From assembly GCA_025716815.1 (NCBI GenBank), contig JAIXMN010000074.1:1-34900 (forward strand): a DNA stretch of 34,900 nt, in the 5' to 3' direction. The notes under the pieces are model-generated. The model had not been told where the DNA came from and searched no databases. It saw only the letters and a list, made by a program, of their open reading frames with translations. The translations under genes were made by a program, and so were the position numbers. The number at the start of each line of letters is the position of its first letter. Within the stretch, counting starts at the first letter, position 1. Source of the DNA: Dichotomocladium elegans. Its lineage: Eukaryota > Mucoromycota > Mucoromycetes > Mucorales > Lichtheimiaceae. This document shows, one piece after another, positions 1 to 8,631 of the stretch.

Positions 1-546
1 GCAGGGGCTTGCTGGAGATGGGTGCTTGCAGCTGCACCTGACGACCTGGCTGGCATGGTGGGGGATGTAATGCCACAGTGCGCTTTTTCCAGTCGATGTG
101 TGGATTGTGTTGTGCAAGCCACGGCATTCCGAGGATGATCTGGTAGTTGCCCAGGGACGTAGCATACAGGGCACACTTCTCGATGCAGTCGCCAGTTTGC
201 ATTTCTGGATGACATACCTTTGTAACAATGCCTGACCGTATAGCACGACCATCCACTGTGTACACCTTGAGTGGCTGCGGACTGTCGGCTAGTGGCACAC
301 CTTGGGTTGTTGCGAATTCCATATCGATAAAGCTCTCCATGGCGCTGGAGTCTATCAAGGCCTCGGCTGAAACCTCACTTTCGCCAAAACGTAAGGTGAC
401 TGGGAGACTCAATGGTGTGTTTGCGGATGGTGTATGTAGTGTGAGCGCGTGTACTGGTAATGGTGAAAAGATAGATGAAGGATAGAGAGATTTGCTTTCA
501 ATAGTTGATTTATTGATAGGATGATTTCTTCCCAGGGAATACTCTC
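1..546 (-). CDS. pol: Element A pol, N-terminal protease region (partial)
   Basis: This frame is open on the minus strand from inside the end of gag to the window edge and is in -1 relative to gag. It encodes a retropepsin-like domain. The active-site segment reads ALIDSSAMESFID (Asp codon at 350-352) and the distal hydrophobic motif reads IILGMPWLAQHNP, followed by the DW-K element seen in fungal gypsy proteases. The catalytic triad is D-S-S where D-S/T-G is usual, so the enzyme may be inactive or diverged. The true start is unclear; expression by -1 frameshifting from gag is an inference from the frame relationship. RT and later domains would lie left of the window. Confidence 0.8.
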
Positions 547-1491
547 CTACAGACCCTGGGGAGTGCCTTTTCCCTTCTTGGGACATGACGCGGCATTGTG
601 ACCTTGGCCACCACAGTACAAGCACAGATTCAATTTTCGACGCCGGGCTTTTTCCTCCTTGGTCAGAGGTCCAAACTTGATGGGGGCAGCGTCGATCTCC
701 ATATCCTGTATGTCTGAGGAAGCGGGCTGGACGACATGTGGATTGCGGACTGGAGGGGCAAACTTGTATGTGGGGCGCTGGGAGCGTTTCCCATCGCGAG
801 AGCGTACACGAGTATCTAACTCTATAACCTTTGACGCGTAGGTCCATAGATCGTCAGGGAGGTCGCGAGTGGTGAGTTGATCCTTGATGCGGTCCGACCA
901 ACTAAGTCGTAGGATTGCGAGCAAAGCAGCGTCATTGAATTCGGTCTTGACGGCATAGCGGCGGAACGCGGCAACGTGCTCGCTAGCAGGCTTGTTTCCT
1001 TGGCGCATCGTCAAGAGTTTTTCTTTGGCATCCCTTAACTCGTTGACTTCGCCAAAGGCAGCGCGGAAAGCAGTGAGGAAGGCGGGGAACGAAAGCATGA
1101 TGGGGTCGACCTCTTCATCATCAAGCTCCATGATATAAGGTTCGGCCCAAGTGAATGCGACGCCAGACATGTTCGAACACATGAACAAGATCTTTGTGAG
1201 ATGGTCTGGATATCGCTGGGGGTTCAGGCGGATGGCTAACTTGACTTTGGCGATAAACGTGGAGACATCAGCAGTCTCGCCAGTGAACGTCGGAATTGAA
1301 ATTTTTATGTCGCCTACACGATTTCCATCTTCCATGCCAAGATGGAGGCGTGACATGGAGTTAGTGACATCGTCAGTGTTGGCGGCATTGACAACCACAG
1401 AACGCGGTTCGGTTTCAGTGTCTTGAGGCAGAGGGACTCGAGACGGACCAGATTTGGGCATTGCAGATAGACAGGAAGTAGGTAACACCAA
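547..1491 (-). CDS. gag: Element A gag (capsid and nucleocapsid), 314 aa
   Basis: The protein is a retrotransposon Gag, which packages element RNA into virus-like particles. It has an acidic N-terminal segment, then a capsid-like region beginning near IPTFTGETADVSTFIAKV and continuing through helical segments with WAEPYI and FLTAFRAAFGE. A basic stretch follows, then one CCHC knuckle, CLYCGGQGHNAASC (C-x2-C-x4-H-x4-C), near the C-terminus. The frame is unbroken. Two ATGs are possible (1491 and 1461); the second, starting MPKSGPSRVP, is equally plausible. It ends 547 and is followed by pol in another frame. Confidence 0.9.
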   Translation of the reverse strand: MVLPTSCLSAMPKSGPSRVPLPQDTETEPRSVVVNAANTDDVTNSMSRLHLGMEDGNRVGDIKISIPTFTGETADVSTFIAKVKLAIRLNPQRYPDHLTKILFMCSNMSGVAFTWAEPYIMELDDEEVDPIMLSFPAFLTAFRAAFGEVNELRDAKEKLLTMRQGNKPASEHVAAFRRYAVKTEFNDAALLAILRLSWSDRIKDQLTTRDLPDDLWTYASKVIELDTRVRSRDGKRSQRPTYKFAPPVRNPHVVQPASSDIQDMEIDAAPIKFGPLTKEEKARRRKLNLCLYCGGQGHNAASCPKKGKGTPQGL

Positions 1492-1802
1492 TGATCAGAT
1501 TATGATGTCGCGGATACAGGGCAGACAGACAAGAAAGTGTAGCGCAGGAACAAGACAGGAGAACAGAAGGCAGGCACAGACCGAGAATGGGTTGGCAGTG
1601 ATAGTGCTGGCAATGGAGTAGAGGGAAAGATCAGGAACTACTCTAGAGAACAATACTATACTACTAACCAGAATTGTGCCTGACAGAAAAGAATCAAGAC
1701 AAGACAGGACAAGAGATGGAGGACAAGACAAGAACTACACTACGGGGGGTGGGTGTTAGGTACTCCCAATCACACAGCATGCACCAATTCGGATAGCTAC
1801 CA
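1492..1802 (-). other. Element A leader and primer-binding site
   Basis: No convincing gene lies between the gag start and the LTR. On the minus strand TGGTAGCTATCC (1791-1802) matches the pattern of a tRNA-primed minus-strand start, and its first seven bases TGGTAGC equal those of the primer sites in elements B and C. The rest (1492-1790) is a purine-rich (plus strand) untranslated leader. A 78-codon open frame within it has no recognisable features. Confidence 0.55.
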
Positions 1803-2139
1803 GGAACAAGGCAGAGCCCAAGAGGCAGGACAAAGGATAGGTATGAATCGATAGACCGGATAGACAGAGAACTGATGACCAGGGATGATATATGACGAAG
1901 GATAATCTGATGATATTTTATTATTACAAATACGAGGGTATTTATACTAGATCTTATGGGAGAGGCGTATGGGATATACTGAGGTTCGTTGCAATGACTT
2001 GAAGAATTAATAAATGTAGACGGAGTAATAAATGCAATCGACCAAAATTAATGCAACCAGGACAATAAATGCATTCGTGAAAGGGGTACCCAGGGTAAGG
2101 GGCGAACGCTCTCGAATAATCCCATTTTGGGTCATGACA
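1803..2139 (-). repeat. Element A 5' LTR (inner boundary uncertain)
   Basis: The minus strand starts TGTCATGACC at 2139. A block near 1908-1950 resembles the same region of the B and C LTRs: a TGATGATATTTTATTA-like stretch followed by TATTTATACT. The second LTR is outside the window. The inner edge is placed only by the primer-binding site and lacks a clear CA end. Confidence 0.55.
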
Positions 2140-2331
2140 GAAATACTTGGATATTTATACTGTTTTGCTATCTAATAATAATCATGGAGAAGAGAGAGAA
2201 AAGGGAAATAGATGTGGGCTGTGCGTACATTGAGAGGGCTATTGTTATTCGTGCACTTCTTGGAGAGGACTCTGAAAAGCGATAAAAATAAAAGAGGACA
2301 TTTGATTGGTCAAGCAATATGTGCTACGACA
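2140..2331 (-). repeat. Element B 3' LTR, truncated
   Basis: It is identical to bases 6229-6420 of the 5' LTR and begins (minus strand) TGTCGTAGCAC. The 100 bp equivalent to 6129-6228 is missing where element A joins at 2139/2140. It includes the TATTTATACTG block and the final codon of pol. Confidence 0.92.
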
Positions 2332-4262
2332 ATATCCCCTCCCCAGAGTGTTGTTCGTCCTCGAACAACAGAGACAATTGTGACTGGGCGGCGGTGGTAG
2401 CTTCGAGATGTCGACGTTCAGCAGCACGGGCAGCTGTCGGGTCGTACCATATATCAGTGGGGTTGTCTTTAATCGAGATGGGTCGGAGGCGATCGGTGTG
2501 TACGCAAGAGTTGTATGTTTTGCCGTTCATATCTTCGAGTTTATATATGTCGGTATCATGATTGGTCTTGATTACGCGGAATGGGCCTTTCCAGTTATAC
2601 TCGAGACCGAACTTGTTTTCGTGTCGCATGAGAACATGGTCACCTTCAGAAAAGACCTGAGGTTTTAGCACAGCATCCCATCGCGCTTTATCTTGAGCGG
2701 CATTTGCGCGGAGGCGTTCTTCAGCGGCTATTCGGGCAATCCGTAGTTCACGTAGGGCTGCAATTCGGGTCTTGGACGCATCGGCATCGGTCAGTTTGCT
2801 ACCATCCTTGTCAATGGTTATGTAAGGTCGAAGAGGATCACCTGGGAGCTTGGGTTCTTGGCCGTAAACCATATAGAATGGACTGAAACCAGCTGTCCGA
2901 TGTTTACGCACTCGCGAAGCAAATAAAGCGGGTTCCAAAAATTCATCCCATCGATGTATCTTGCCATTCACATACTTGCGTAGCATTTGCTTTAGGATAC
3001 CATTCGTTCGTTCGACCTTGCCGTTAGTGCGAGGATGAAATGCCGAAGTAAAGACATGGCGTATCTTAATCCGACCAGTGTAATGTGCCAGGACCTGCGA
3101 CATGAAATTTGCACCTCTATCCGTGACAATTTCGTCAGGGCATCCGAAACGGAGCACAATTTCCTCGTAAAGGAACTTGGCGATAGCTTCGCCTGTGGCA
3201 TCTTGGACTGATCTTGCGATAGGCCAGCTGGTAGCGGAGTCGACAGCCACAAGAATCCACCGGTTTCCATTCGCCGTCGTAGGGAGCTCGCCAATAAAAT
3301 CGAGGTGCCAACGGGAGAACGGCGGTGGGATGTCGAGAGGTTTCATTGGGGCATGATGTACGTGCTTGTCTGCTTTGGCGGCCAATTGGCATTCCTTGCA
3401 TGCAGCGATCCACTCCGCAATATCATTCCGCATATCGGGCCACCAGTATCTTTTTCGTAGTAAATCATAAAGCGTGCCATTACCTGCGTGACCAAAGGAC
3501 TTGTGTGACTCTTGTACGAGATCGGCGCGGCGAGCAAAAAGGACGTAACGGACTTCGCTGACGTCTTTTCCAACCTTGACCTTACGAAACACGCAATTAT
3601 TACGTACGGAGAACTTATCTCGGTGCTTAAGAAGTAGATCGCGGTATGTGGTTGGCCACGAGTTTTCCGGTTTTGCATAAAATTTGGGCCAGTCGGTTTC
3701 TTGTAAGGACTTTACAGCATAAAGATACTCTGGCTCCATTGTTTGATCCGTGGCCGTGCTTGTGACACCGTCACGGCGAGATAGTAGGTCTGGTACATTG
3801 TTTTCTGCACCAGGTTTGTAGCGTATATCTGGGTCGTACAATTCGATTTCTGCTATCCATCGGGTTAGGCGAGGAGTCGGCGTGCCTTTCTCTCGGAAAT
3901 ACTTGAGGGGAAGATGGTCGGAATAGATCGTGTACGGCCAGCCTTCGATAAAGCAGCGCCATGATCGCAATGCATGTAAAATACCTAACAGCTCACGTTC
4001 TTGCGCTGGGTAGTTCCGTTCGGCAGATGATAACTTCTTGGATTCGAACGCGACAGGGTGCATCAACCCATCCTCTCCCGCTTGGAGTAGAACGGCGCCC
4101 ACGCCGTAATCCGATGCATCTGTTTCAATAACAAACGGCAAGTCCGTATTGGGTGGCAGCAGGATCGGGGCATCAATTAGGCGGCGTTTGAGTTCATCAA
4201 ATGCGGCTTGGCATACTGGAGTCCATTCGATTGCTCTTTGTTTCACACCTGTACCCTTGTCA
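2324..4262 (-). CDS. pol: Element B pol, RNase H and integrase part
   Basis: The frame is uninterrupted from a frameshift near 4260 to the stop at 2324-2326. The RNase H domain begins at FVIETDASDYGVGAVLLQ and includes YSDHLPLKY. The integrase follows, with an HHCC zinc domain ending CKECQLAA, then the DDE core: LDFIGELPT, VTDRGANFMSQ and FHPRTNGKVERTNG. The C-terminal part has GPFRVI and no chromodomain, and it ends LLFEDEQHSGEGILS. The stop codon TAG lies inside the 3' LTR. Residues encoded at 4263-4468 in this frame are an out-of-frame shadow of RT. Confidence 0.9.
2332..2345 (-). other. Element B 3' polypurine tract
   Basis: The minus strand reads GGGGAGGGGATAT directly before the LTR start TGTCGTAG. 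This is the expected position and composition of the plus-strand DNA primer. The tract is also coding: it specifies the last residues of pol. Confidence 0.8.
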
Positions 4263-5202
4263 AGTCTGTTAATGGAGAAGCAATCGCAGCAAAGTCGCGG
4301 ATGAATCTCCGGTAATAGGATCCAAGACCAATGAATTGTCGCACCTCTTGGACATTCTTCGGCACAGGCCAGTCTTGAATCGCTTTCACCTTCGTTGGTG
4401 ATGGGAGGATACCACGCGCTGTTACTTTGTACCCAACGAACTCGAGCTCGGTCTTGTAAAATTCGCACTTCTTCGGGTTAGCTATCAGTTGTGCAGAGCG
4501 GAGCCGATCCAAAACCTGTCTGACATGCTTATAGTGTTCATCGGCGGTCTTACTGTAGATAAGGATATCATCGAGATATACAAGGGCAAAATCGTCGAGG
4601 TACTCACCCAGTACCGAGTTCATTAGTTTCTGGAATGTAGGTGGCGCATTCGTCAAGCCGAATGGGAGCACAAGGAACTCGTATGAGCCGTAGCGAGTGT
4701 TGAATGCGGTCTTTGGTACATCATCGTCGTGAATTCGGACTTGATGGTATCCGCTCTTGAGATCAATGCTTGAAAAATATTTGGCTCCGCCGAGGCGCTC
4801 CAAACATTCGTCAATTCGTGGAAGTGGATGGGAGTTCCTTCGAGTTACTCGGTTGATGGCACGATAATCGACGCACATACGCATCTCTCCATTCTTCTTA
4901 CATATGAAAAGCACAGGTGGTCCCCAAGGCGAAGTGGACGGGCGAATGAGGCAAAGGTCAAGAAGCTCCTTGAGTTGCTTGCGTAACTCGTCCAACTCGC
5001 GGGGACTCATTTTAAAAGGAGGTCGGCTTATTGGTGCAGCCTCACCAGTGTCGATTACATGGGTGACATCGCGTTGGGGAGGTAATCCGGGGAGCTTGTC
5101 GCGGAAGATATCGGCATACTCGGCGAGCAAGGATTTGATGCGAGCATCACCCTGTGATGTCTCTGATGGGGCATCCTCTGGTCGCACAAAACATAGATAC
5201 AT
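4243..5202 (-). CDS. pol: Element B pol, reverse transcriptase part
   Basis: This is a gypsy-type RT. Visible motifs are RPSTSPWGPPVLFICKKNG, MRMCVDYRAINRVT, FSSIDLKSGYHQVRI, LPFGLTNAPPTFQ and the catalytic box FALVYLDDILIYSK (YLDD), then the thumb and connection start CEFYKTELEFVGYKV. It is in the same frame as the protease block upstream, separated by a TGA. It runs out of frame near 4256, where the coding sense passes to the RNase H frame. The ATG at 5202 is probably not a real start; the natural product would be a Gag-Pol polyprotein. Confidence 0.9.
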   Translation of the reverse strand: MYLCFVRPEDAPSETSQGDARIKSLLAEYADIFRDKLPGLPPQRDVTHVIDTGEAAPISRPPFKMSPRELDELRKQLKELLDLCLIRPSTSPWGPPVLFICKKNGEMRMCVDYRAINRVTRRNSHPLPRIDECLERLGGAKYFSSIDLKSGYHQVRIHDDDVPKTAFNTRYGSYEFLVLPFGLTNAPPTFQKLMNSVLGEYLDDFALVYLDDILIYSKTADEHYKHVRQVLDRLRSAQLIANPKKCEFYKTELEFVGYKVTARGILPSPTKVKAIQDWPVPKNVQEVRQFIGLGSYYRRFIRDFAAIASPLTDLTRVQV

Positions 5203-5241
5203 GGACGCAATGCGTTTGTCACGCTCAGAGTGCTCGAGCTG

Positions 5242-5838
5242 TCAAGGAGAAATCAGGTACGCCAGATCCGGGATGTCACGGTTGTATTTCGGGCGTAAAA
5301 TGTGTGTTGTGTTGTTATGAACAATACGCCACTGGTCGAGCTCCCAATCCGGTACAGGCTTCATGCGTTTTATCCAGTCGCGGCCGAGAATTAAGTCAAA
5401 TTTAGTATCGAGGATATATGCAGGAACCTGGTGGACAAGACCATCGACATCGAGTATCAGGGTAACTTTTGCTGATATGCTGAGAGTGTGGCCGCCAGCG
5501 GTTTGGACTTGGCGGTTGGTGATTCGAGTGCGAGGTAGACCCTCTATGACACGGGGTGACACATATGTCGCAGATGCGCCACTGTCCAAAAGTGTCTCAC
5601 ATGAGCGTCCGTTGCAGAACAGGTCGTATAATGGTAGATCTGTTTCGTTGGTGGTGTAGAGTTTGTCTAGGTGATGAACGTCTTCATCAAATTGGCCTTC
5701 ATACTGCGCCTCCGTAAAATCGTCCATAGTACTGCCACTTATGTTTTCAAACGCCGAGTCGCCCTTTATGGGAGTGTTCAGATCATCCTGCCGTTCATCA
5801 TATTGCCGTGATGTTGTATGGTAATTTCTTTTGGGCAT
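5242..5838 (-). CDS. pol: Element B pol, protease part
   Basis: The retropepsin domain has the active-site motif TLLDSGASATYVSP (DSG) and the distal motif FDLILGRDWIKRMKP. The block ends LAYLISP followed by TGA (5242-5244). RT resumes in the same frame 40 bases later, so the stop looks like a nonsense mutation rather than a domain end. Element C has an open frame at the corresponding place. The ATG lies 4 nt past the gag remnant stop. Confidence 0.85.
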   Translation of the reverse strand: MPKRNYHTTSRQYDERQDDLNTPIKGDSAFENISGSTMDDFTEAQYEGQFDEDVHHLDKLYTTNETDLPLYDLFCNGRSCETLLDSGASATYVSPRVIEGLPRTRITNRQVQTAGGHTLSISAKVTLILDVDGLVHQVPAYILDTKFDLILGRDWIKRMKPVPDWELDQWRIVHNNTTHILRPKYNRDIPDLAYLISP

Positions 5839-5841
5839 CGC

Positions 5842-6117
5842 TCATTGACGCCACTGTCGAATTGGTCGGAAGCGGTATTCATTCGGTAGAGTCGGTAGCA
5901 TACATTGTCTGGCGAAATGGTTTTCGTTACCACAGTTGTAACATCGCAAGGTTCGTTCGGAAGCACAGTCGTATTCATCATGACCATGGCCGCCACAGTT
6001 ATAGCATCGCTCTGGTGGTTCTGAAACACAGTCGTCGAATTCATGGCCATAACCACTGCAGTTGATGCAAATATCGATGTTGGTTCTAGGGTGGTCCATC
6101 AGTAGATCGAAATTCAT
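5842..6117 (-). CDS. gag: Element B truncated gag: three CCHC zinc knuckles, no capsid
   Basis: This is a 91-aa frame whose ATG overlaps the end of the primer-binding site. It consists almost entirely of three CCHC knuckles in a row: CINCSGYGHEFDDC, CYNCGGHGHDEYDC and CYNCGNENHFARQC. The family normally has a capsid of 200 or more residues before the nucleocapsid; here there is no room for one between the LTR and the first knuckle. The simplest reading is a deletion from the leader into gag. Such an element could not form its own particle and would depend on capsid from another copy. Confidence 0.8.
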   Translation of the reverse strand: MNFDLLMDHPRTNIDICINCSGYGHEFDDCVSEPPERCYNCGGHGHDEYDCASERTLRCYNCGNENHFARQCMLPTLPNEYRFRPIRQWRQ

Positions 6118-6126
6118 CAGCTACCA
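6115..6126 (-). other. Element B primer-binding site
   Basis: The minus strand reads TGGTAGCTGATG, two bases after the LTR end. The identical 12-mer is found at the same place in element C. The complementary tRNA would end GCUACCA, compatible with an initiator-Met-type acceptor end. Confidence 0.75.
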
Positions 6127-6128
6127 AT

Positions 6129-6420
6129 TGTCGTGCGTATATTTTGGCGGTTACACCGTAGCCAATAGCAACGACTCAAGCGTAACAATAGAGATAAAGA
6201 GTAACGGATCGATGATGTTTATTACATGGAAATACTTGGATATTTATACTGTTTTGCTATCTAATAATAATCATGGAGAAGAGAGAGAAAAGGGAAATAG
6301 ATGTGGGCTGTGCGTACATTGAGAGGGCTATTGTTATTCGTGCACTTCTTGGAGAGGACTCTGAAAAGCGATAAAAATAAAAGAGGACATTTGATTGGTC
6401 AAGCAATATGTGCTACGACA
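6129..6420 (-). repeat. Element B 5' LTR, complete (292 bp)
   Basis: The minus strand runs TGTCGTAGCACA ... GCACGACA. Bases 6229-6420 are identical to 2140-2331. It contains a TATA-like TATAAATA on the minus strand. Confidence 0.88.
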
Positions 6421-6440
6421 CAAGTGTAAGCTATGACACA
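6421..6440. other. 20-bp remnant of the locus between elements B and C
   Basis: This stretch ends in ACACA, part of the target duplication of element C. With C removed, it would join the 16 bp that lead to the tRNA-Ile 3' end, placing B's 5' LTR about 36 bp from the tRNA. Confidence 0.6.
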
Positions 6441-6760
6441 TGTCGTCTTTTTATCAAACTTGGATACCACTGAGAAGAGACGACGTCCACTGAGAGAATA
6501 ACCACGAAGAGATAACCACGGAGAGATAGAACCACACAGATAGTCGTCTGGACAATATATGATGATGTTTTATTACGATAAATGTCCCATTATTTATACT
6601 GTATTGACTTGTAAGAAATGAGTGCAATGCTGTCAAGATTGCTACTGATGACTCATGTTTAGCAACCATTGTCATTCGGACTTGTCTAAAAAGTGCTACG
6701 CTCCGCGGTAATGGTCATGTAGCCGGTGATTAAAATAATCGACTGGACTGTACTACGACA
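6441..6760 (-). repeat. Element C 3' LTR (320 bp)
   Basis: The minus strand runs TGTCGTAGTACAG ... AAAAAGACGACA. It differs from the other copy by one base. It has imperfect tandem copies of a GAGATAACCAC-type unit and a TATAAATA box on the minus strand. Confidence 0.95.
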
Positions 6761-7391
6761 TTACCCCCCTCCGAGAATGTTGGTCGTCCTCGAACAACAA
6801 CTGCAAGGTGTGGTCTTGAATATCTGATCGGTTGGCGGCACGGGAAGCGACAGGATCGAACCAAGGGGAGGTGGGTGCTGTCTGAAAATGGACGGGACGT
6901 AGACGGTCGGTATGGACCCAGGAGCTATATTCCTTGCCGTTCATGTCTTTTAGCTTGTAGGTGTCCGAGTCTAAGTTACGACTGATCACCAAGTACGGTC
7001 CTTTCCAATTGTACTCCAGGCTTAACTTTTGCTCATTACGTAATAGAACATGGTCACCAATAGCAAACGTTTGCGGTTTTAGTGTGGCATCCCAAATAGC
7101 TTTATCCCGCTGGGCGTTGGCGCGAAGCCGTTCCGCGGCAGAGGCGCGAGCTTCATGTAAGCGCAACAGCGATGGTCGGCGAGCATCTACAAGTGTCTTG
7201 GGATCCGGTTCTTGTTCTTCAACTAGTAAGGGCCGCGTCATATCACCAGGAAGGCGGGGTTCTACTCCGTACACCATATAGAACGGGCTCATGCCCGTTG
7301 TACGATGCTTGCGCACACAACACGCAAAGACAGACGGTTCTAAGAAATCATCCCAGCGATGGATGGCACCATTGGTATATTTCCGAAGCAT
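6753..7391 (-). CDS. pol: Element C pol, integrase C-terminal part
   Basis: The frame starts in the integrase catalytic region (MLRKYTNGAIHRWDDFLEP) and carries the C-terminal domain with LLRNEQKLSLEYNWKGPYLV. It ends LLFEDDQHSRRGVMS with its TAG inside the 3' LTR (6753-6755). Sense homology continues upstream to about 7448, where a one-base shift separates it from the integrase core. No chromodomain is present. The ATG is internal and not a natural start. Confidence 0.88.
   Translation of the reverse strand: MLRKYTNGAIHRWDDFLEPSVFACCVRKHRTTGMSPFYMVYGVEPRLPGDMTRPLLVEEQEPDPKTLVDARRPSLLRLHEARASAAERLRANAQRDKAIWDATLKPQTFAIGDHVLLRNEQKLSLEYNWKGPYLVISRNLDSDTYKLKDMNGKEYSSWVHTDRLRPVHFQTAPTSPWFDPVASRAANRSDIQDHTLQLLFEDDQHSRRGVMS
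6761..6773 (-). other. Element C 3' polypurine tract
   Basis: The minus strand reads GGAGGGGGGTAA immediately before the LTR. As in element B, it is inside the coding sequence of pol. Confidence 0.8.
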
Positions 7392-7804
7392 AGATTTAAG
7401 AATGCCGTTGGTGCGCTCAACCTTGCCATTCGTACGTGGGTGGAAGCCGAAGTCAACTTGTGATGGATTTTGGTGCGACCCAGATACAGGTTCAATACTT
7501 TGGACATGAAGTTGGCGCCGCGGTCCGTCAGGATTTCGTTAGGGCAACCGAACTGCATGACGATCTCTTCAAAAATGAAATCGGCAATGGCTTGGCCTGT
7601 GGCATCAGGGACGGCTCGTGCGATGGTCCAATTGGTGGTGTAGTCGACGGCGACCAAGATCCAACGGTTGCGGCGCATGGTGGTCGGTAGTTCGCCAATA
7701 AAATCAAGATGCCAACGTGAGAAAGCAGGTGGGACATCCAAGGGTCGCATGGGTGCATGATGTGTGCCGCGGTCGGGTTGGCTGCCAACTGGCACTGGGG
7801 GCAA
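7340..7804 (-). CDS. pol: Element C pol, integrase catalytic core part
   Basis: The useful part runs from about 7766 to 7448. It contains LDFIGELPTT (first Asp), LVAVDYTTNWTIARAV and LTDRGANFMSKVL (second Asp). The final catalytic Glu lies just past the next frameshift, in the following frame. The first 13 residues and everything after KLTSA are out-of-frame readings. Element B encodes the same stretch in one frame, which is how the two shifts were placed. Confidence 0.85.
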   Translation of the reverse strand: MPPVPVGSQPDRGTHHAPMRPLDVPPAFSRWHLDFIGELPTTMRRNRWILVAVDYTTNWTIARAVPDATGQAIADFIFEEIVMQFGCPNEILTDRGANFMSKVLNLYLGRTKIHHKLTSASTHVRMARLSAPTAFLNLCFGNIPMVPSIAGMIS

Positions 7805-8631
7805 TTACGTAGCCATTCCTGGATGTCTTCTTTCATGTTCGGCCACCACCAACGTTTCTTGATGACGTCGTACAGAGTTTCCATCCCGGCGTGTCCAAAA
7901 CTGGTATGAAAGTGATGAACAAGATCGGCGCGGCGAGCGAACAGAGCAAAGCGGATTTCTTGTACCTCAGATCCGACCTTGACTTTGCGATAAATTCGGT
8001 TGTCTTTGACTGTAAATTTGTCCCGATGCTTCACCAAGAGATCCCTGACTATGGCCGGCCACTGTGTTTCGGCAAAATTGTAGAATTTCGGCCAGTCGGA
8101 TTCCTCAATCGACTTTATGGCGTAGAGGTAATTAGGTTCCAGCGACTTTTCTTCCGGAACGCAGTGTGGTCCATCTCGCCGAGACAGCAGGTCAGGTACA
8201 TGATTGTCCTTTCCACTCTTGTACTGAATCTCGGGGTCGTATAATTCTAGTTCGGCTATCCAACGGATCAGGCGTGGTGGCGGTGGTTTTGTGCGGCTCC
8301 GGAAGTACAACAATGGGTGATGATCGGTGCGTACAACATAAGGTCTACCTTCGACAAAACAACGCCATGTGCGCAGTGCATGTAGTATACCCAGTAGTTC
8401 CCTCTCTTGGGCTGGATAATTGCGTTCGGCCGAGGACAGCTTCTTGGATTCAAAAGCGAGTGGATGTAGCTGGCCATCCTCTCCCTCTTGCAGCAGTACC
8501 GCACCTATACCAAAGTTAGAGGCATCCGTCTCGATGATATACGGTAGGTCGGGGTTCGGTGGTAGCAGTATCGGGCCTCGGACATGCGGGACTTGATAAG
8601 GTCGAAAGCGGTCTGGCATTCTGGCGTCCAA
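7528..8631 (-). CDS. pol: Element C pol, RNase H and integrase zinc-domain part
   Basis: The in-sense portion is about 8581-7767. It opens at LLPPNPDLPYIIETDASNFG (RNase H start), with YVVRTDHHPLLYF and then the integrase zinc-binding domain (H-x-H ... NCPQCQLAANP). At about 7766 it shifts out of frame; the remaining residues to 7528 are not meaningful. Compared with element B, the domain order and lengths are normal. Confidence 0.88.
   Translation of the reverse strand: MDARMPDRFRPYQVPHVRGPILLPPNPDLPYIIETDASNFGIGAVLLQEGEDGQLHPLAFESKKLSSAERNYPAQERELLGILHALRTWRCFVEGRPYVVRTDHHPLLYFRSRTKPPPPRLIRWIAELELYDPEIQYKSGKDNHVPDLLSRRDGPHCVPEEKSLEPNYLYAIKSIEESDWPKFYNFAETQWPAIVRDLLVKHRDKFTVKDNRIYRKVKVGSEVQEIRFALFARRADLVHHFHTSFGHAGMETLYDVIKKRWWWPNMKEDIQEWLRNCPQCQLAANPTAAHIMHPCDPWMSHLLSHVGILILLANYRPPCAATVGSWSPSTTPPIGPSHEPSLMPQAKPLPISFLKRSSCSSVALTKS

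Larger units (their letters stand above)
1..2139 (-). mobile_element. Ty3/gypsy element A, 5' part (truncated by window edge)
   Basis: In minus-strand order there is a putative 5' LTR, a tRNA primer-binding site, a leader of about 300 nt, gag, and the protease start of pol, which leaves the window at base 1. Its 5' LTR begins with TGTCATGACC at base 2139 and abuts a truncated LTR of element B. This suggests that A inserted into B's 3' LTR. RT, integrase and the 3' LTR are not visible, so the lineage rests on gag, protease and the primer site. Confidence 0.85.
2140..6420 (-). mobile_element. Ty3/gypsy element B
   Basis: This is a near-complete gypsy-type element: 5' LTR 6129-6420, primer site 6115-6126, short gag remnant, protease, RT, RNase H, integrase, polypurine tract and 3' LTR 2140-2331. 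The shared 192 bp of the two LTRs is identical, so the insertion is young. The 3' LTR lacks its distal 100 bp because element A sits there. Gag lacks a capsid, and pol has an in-frame TGA at 5242-5244 and a frameshift near 4256-4262. Confidence 0.9.

Noticed and set aside
228..485. Plus-strand 85-aa open frame
   Set aside because: Antisense shadow of the element A protease, which has clear motifs on the minus strand.
1495..1731. Minus-strand 78-aa hydrophobic frame upstream of element A gag
   Set aside because: Lies in the untranslated leader, low complexity, no family features.
2340..2375. Perfect 8-bp hairpin GTTGTTCG-AGGA-CGAACAAC before element B's polypurine tract
   Set aside because: It is coding sequence (LLFEDEQ), and the stem is broken in element C, so no conserved structure is supported.
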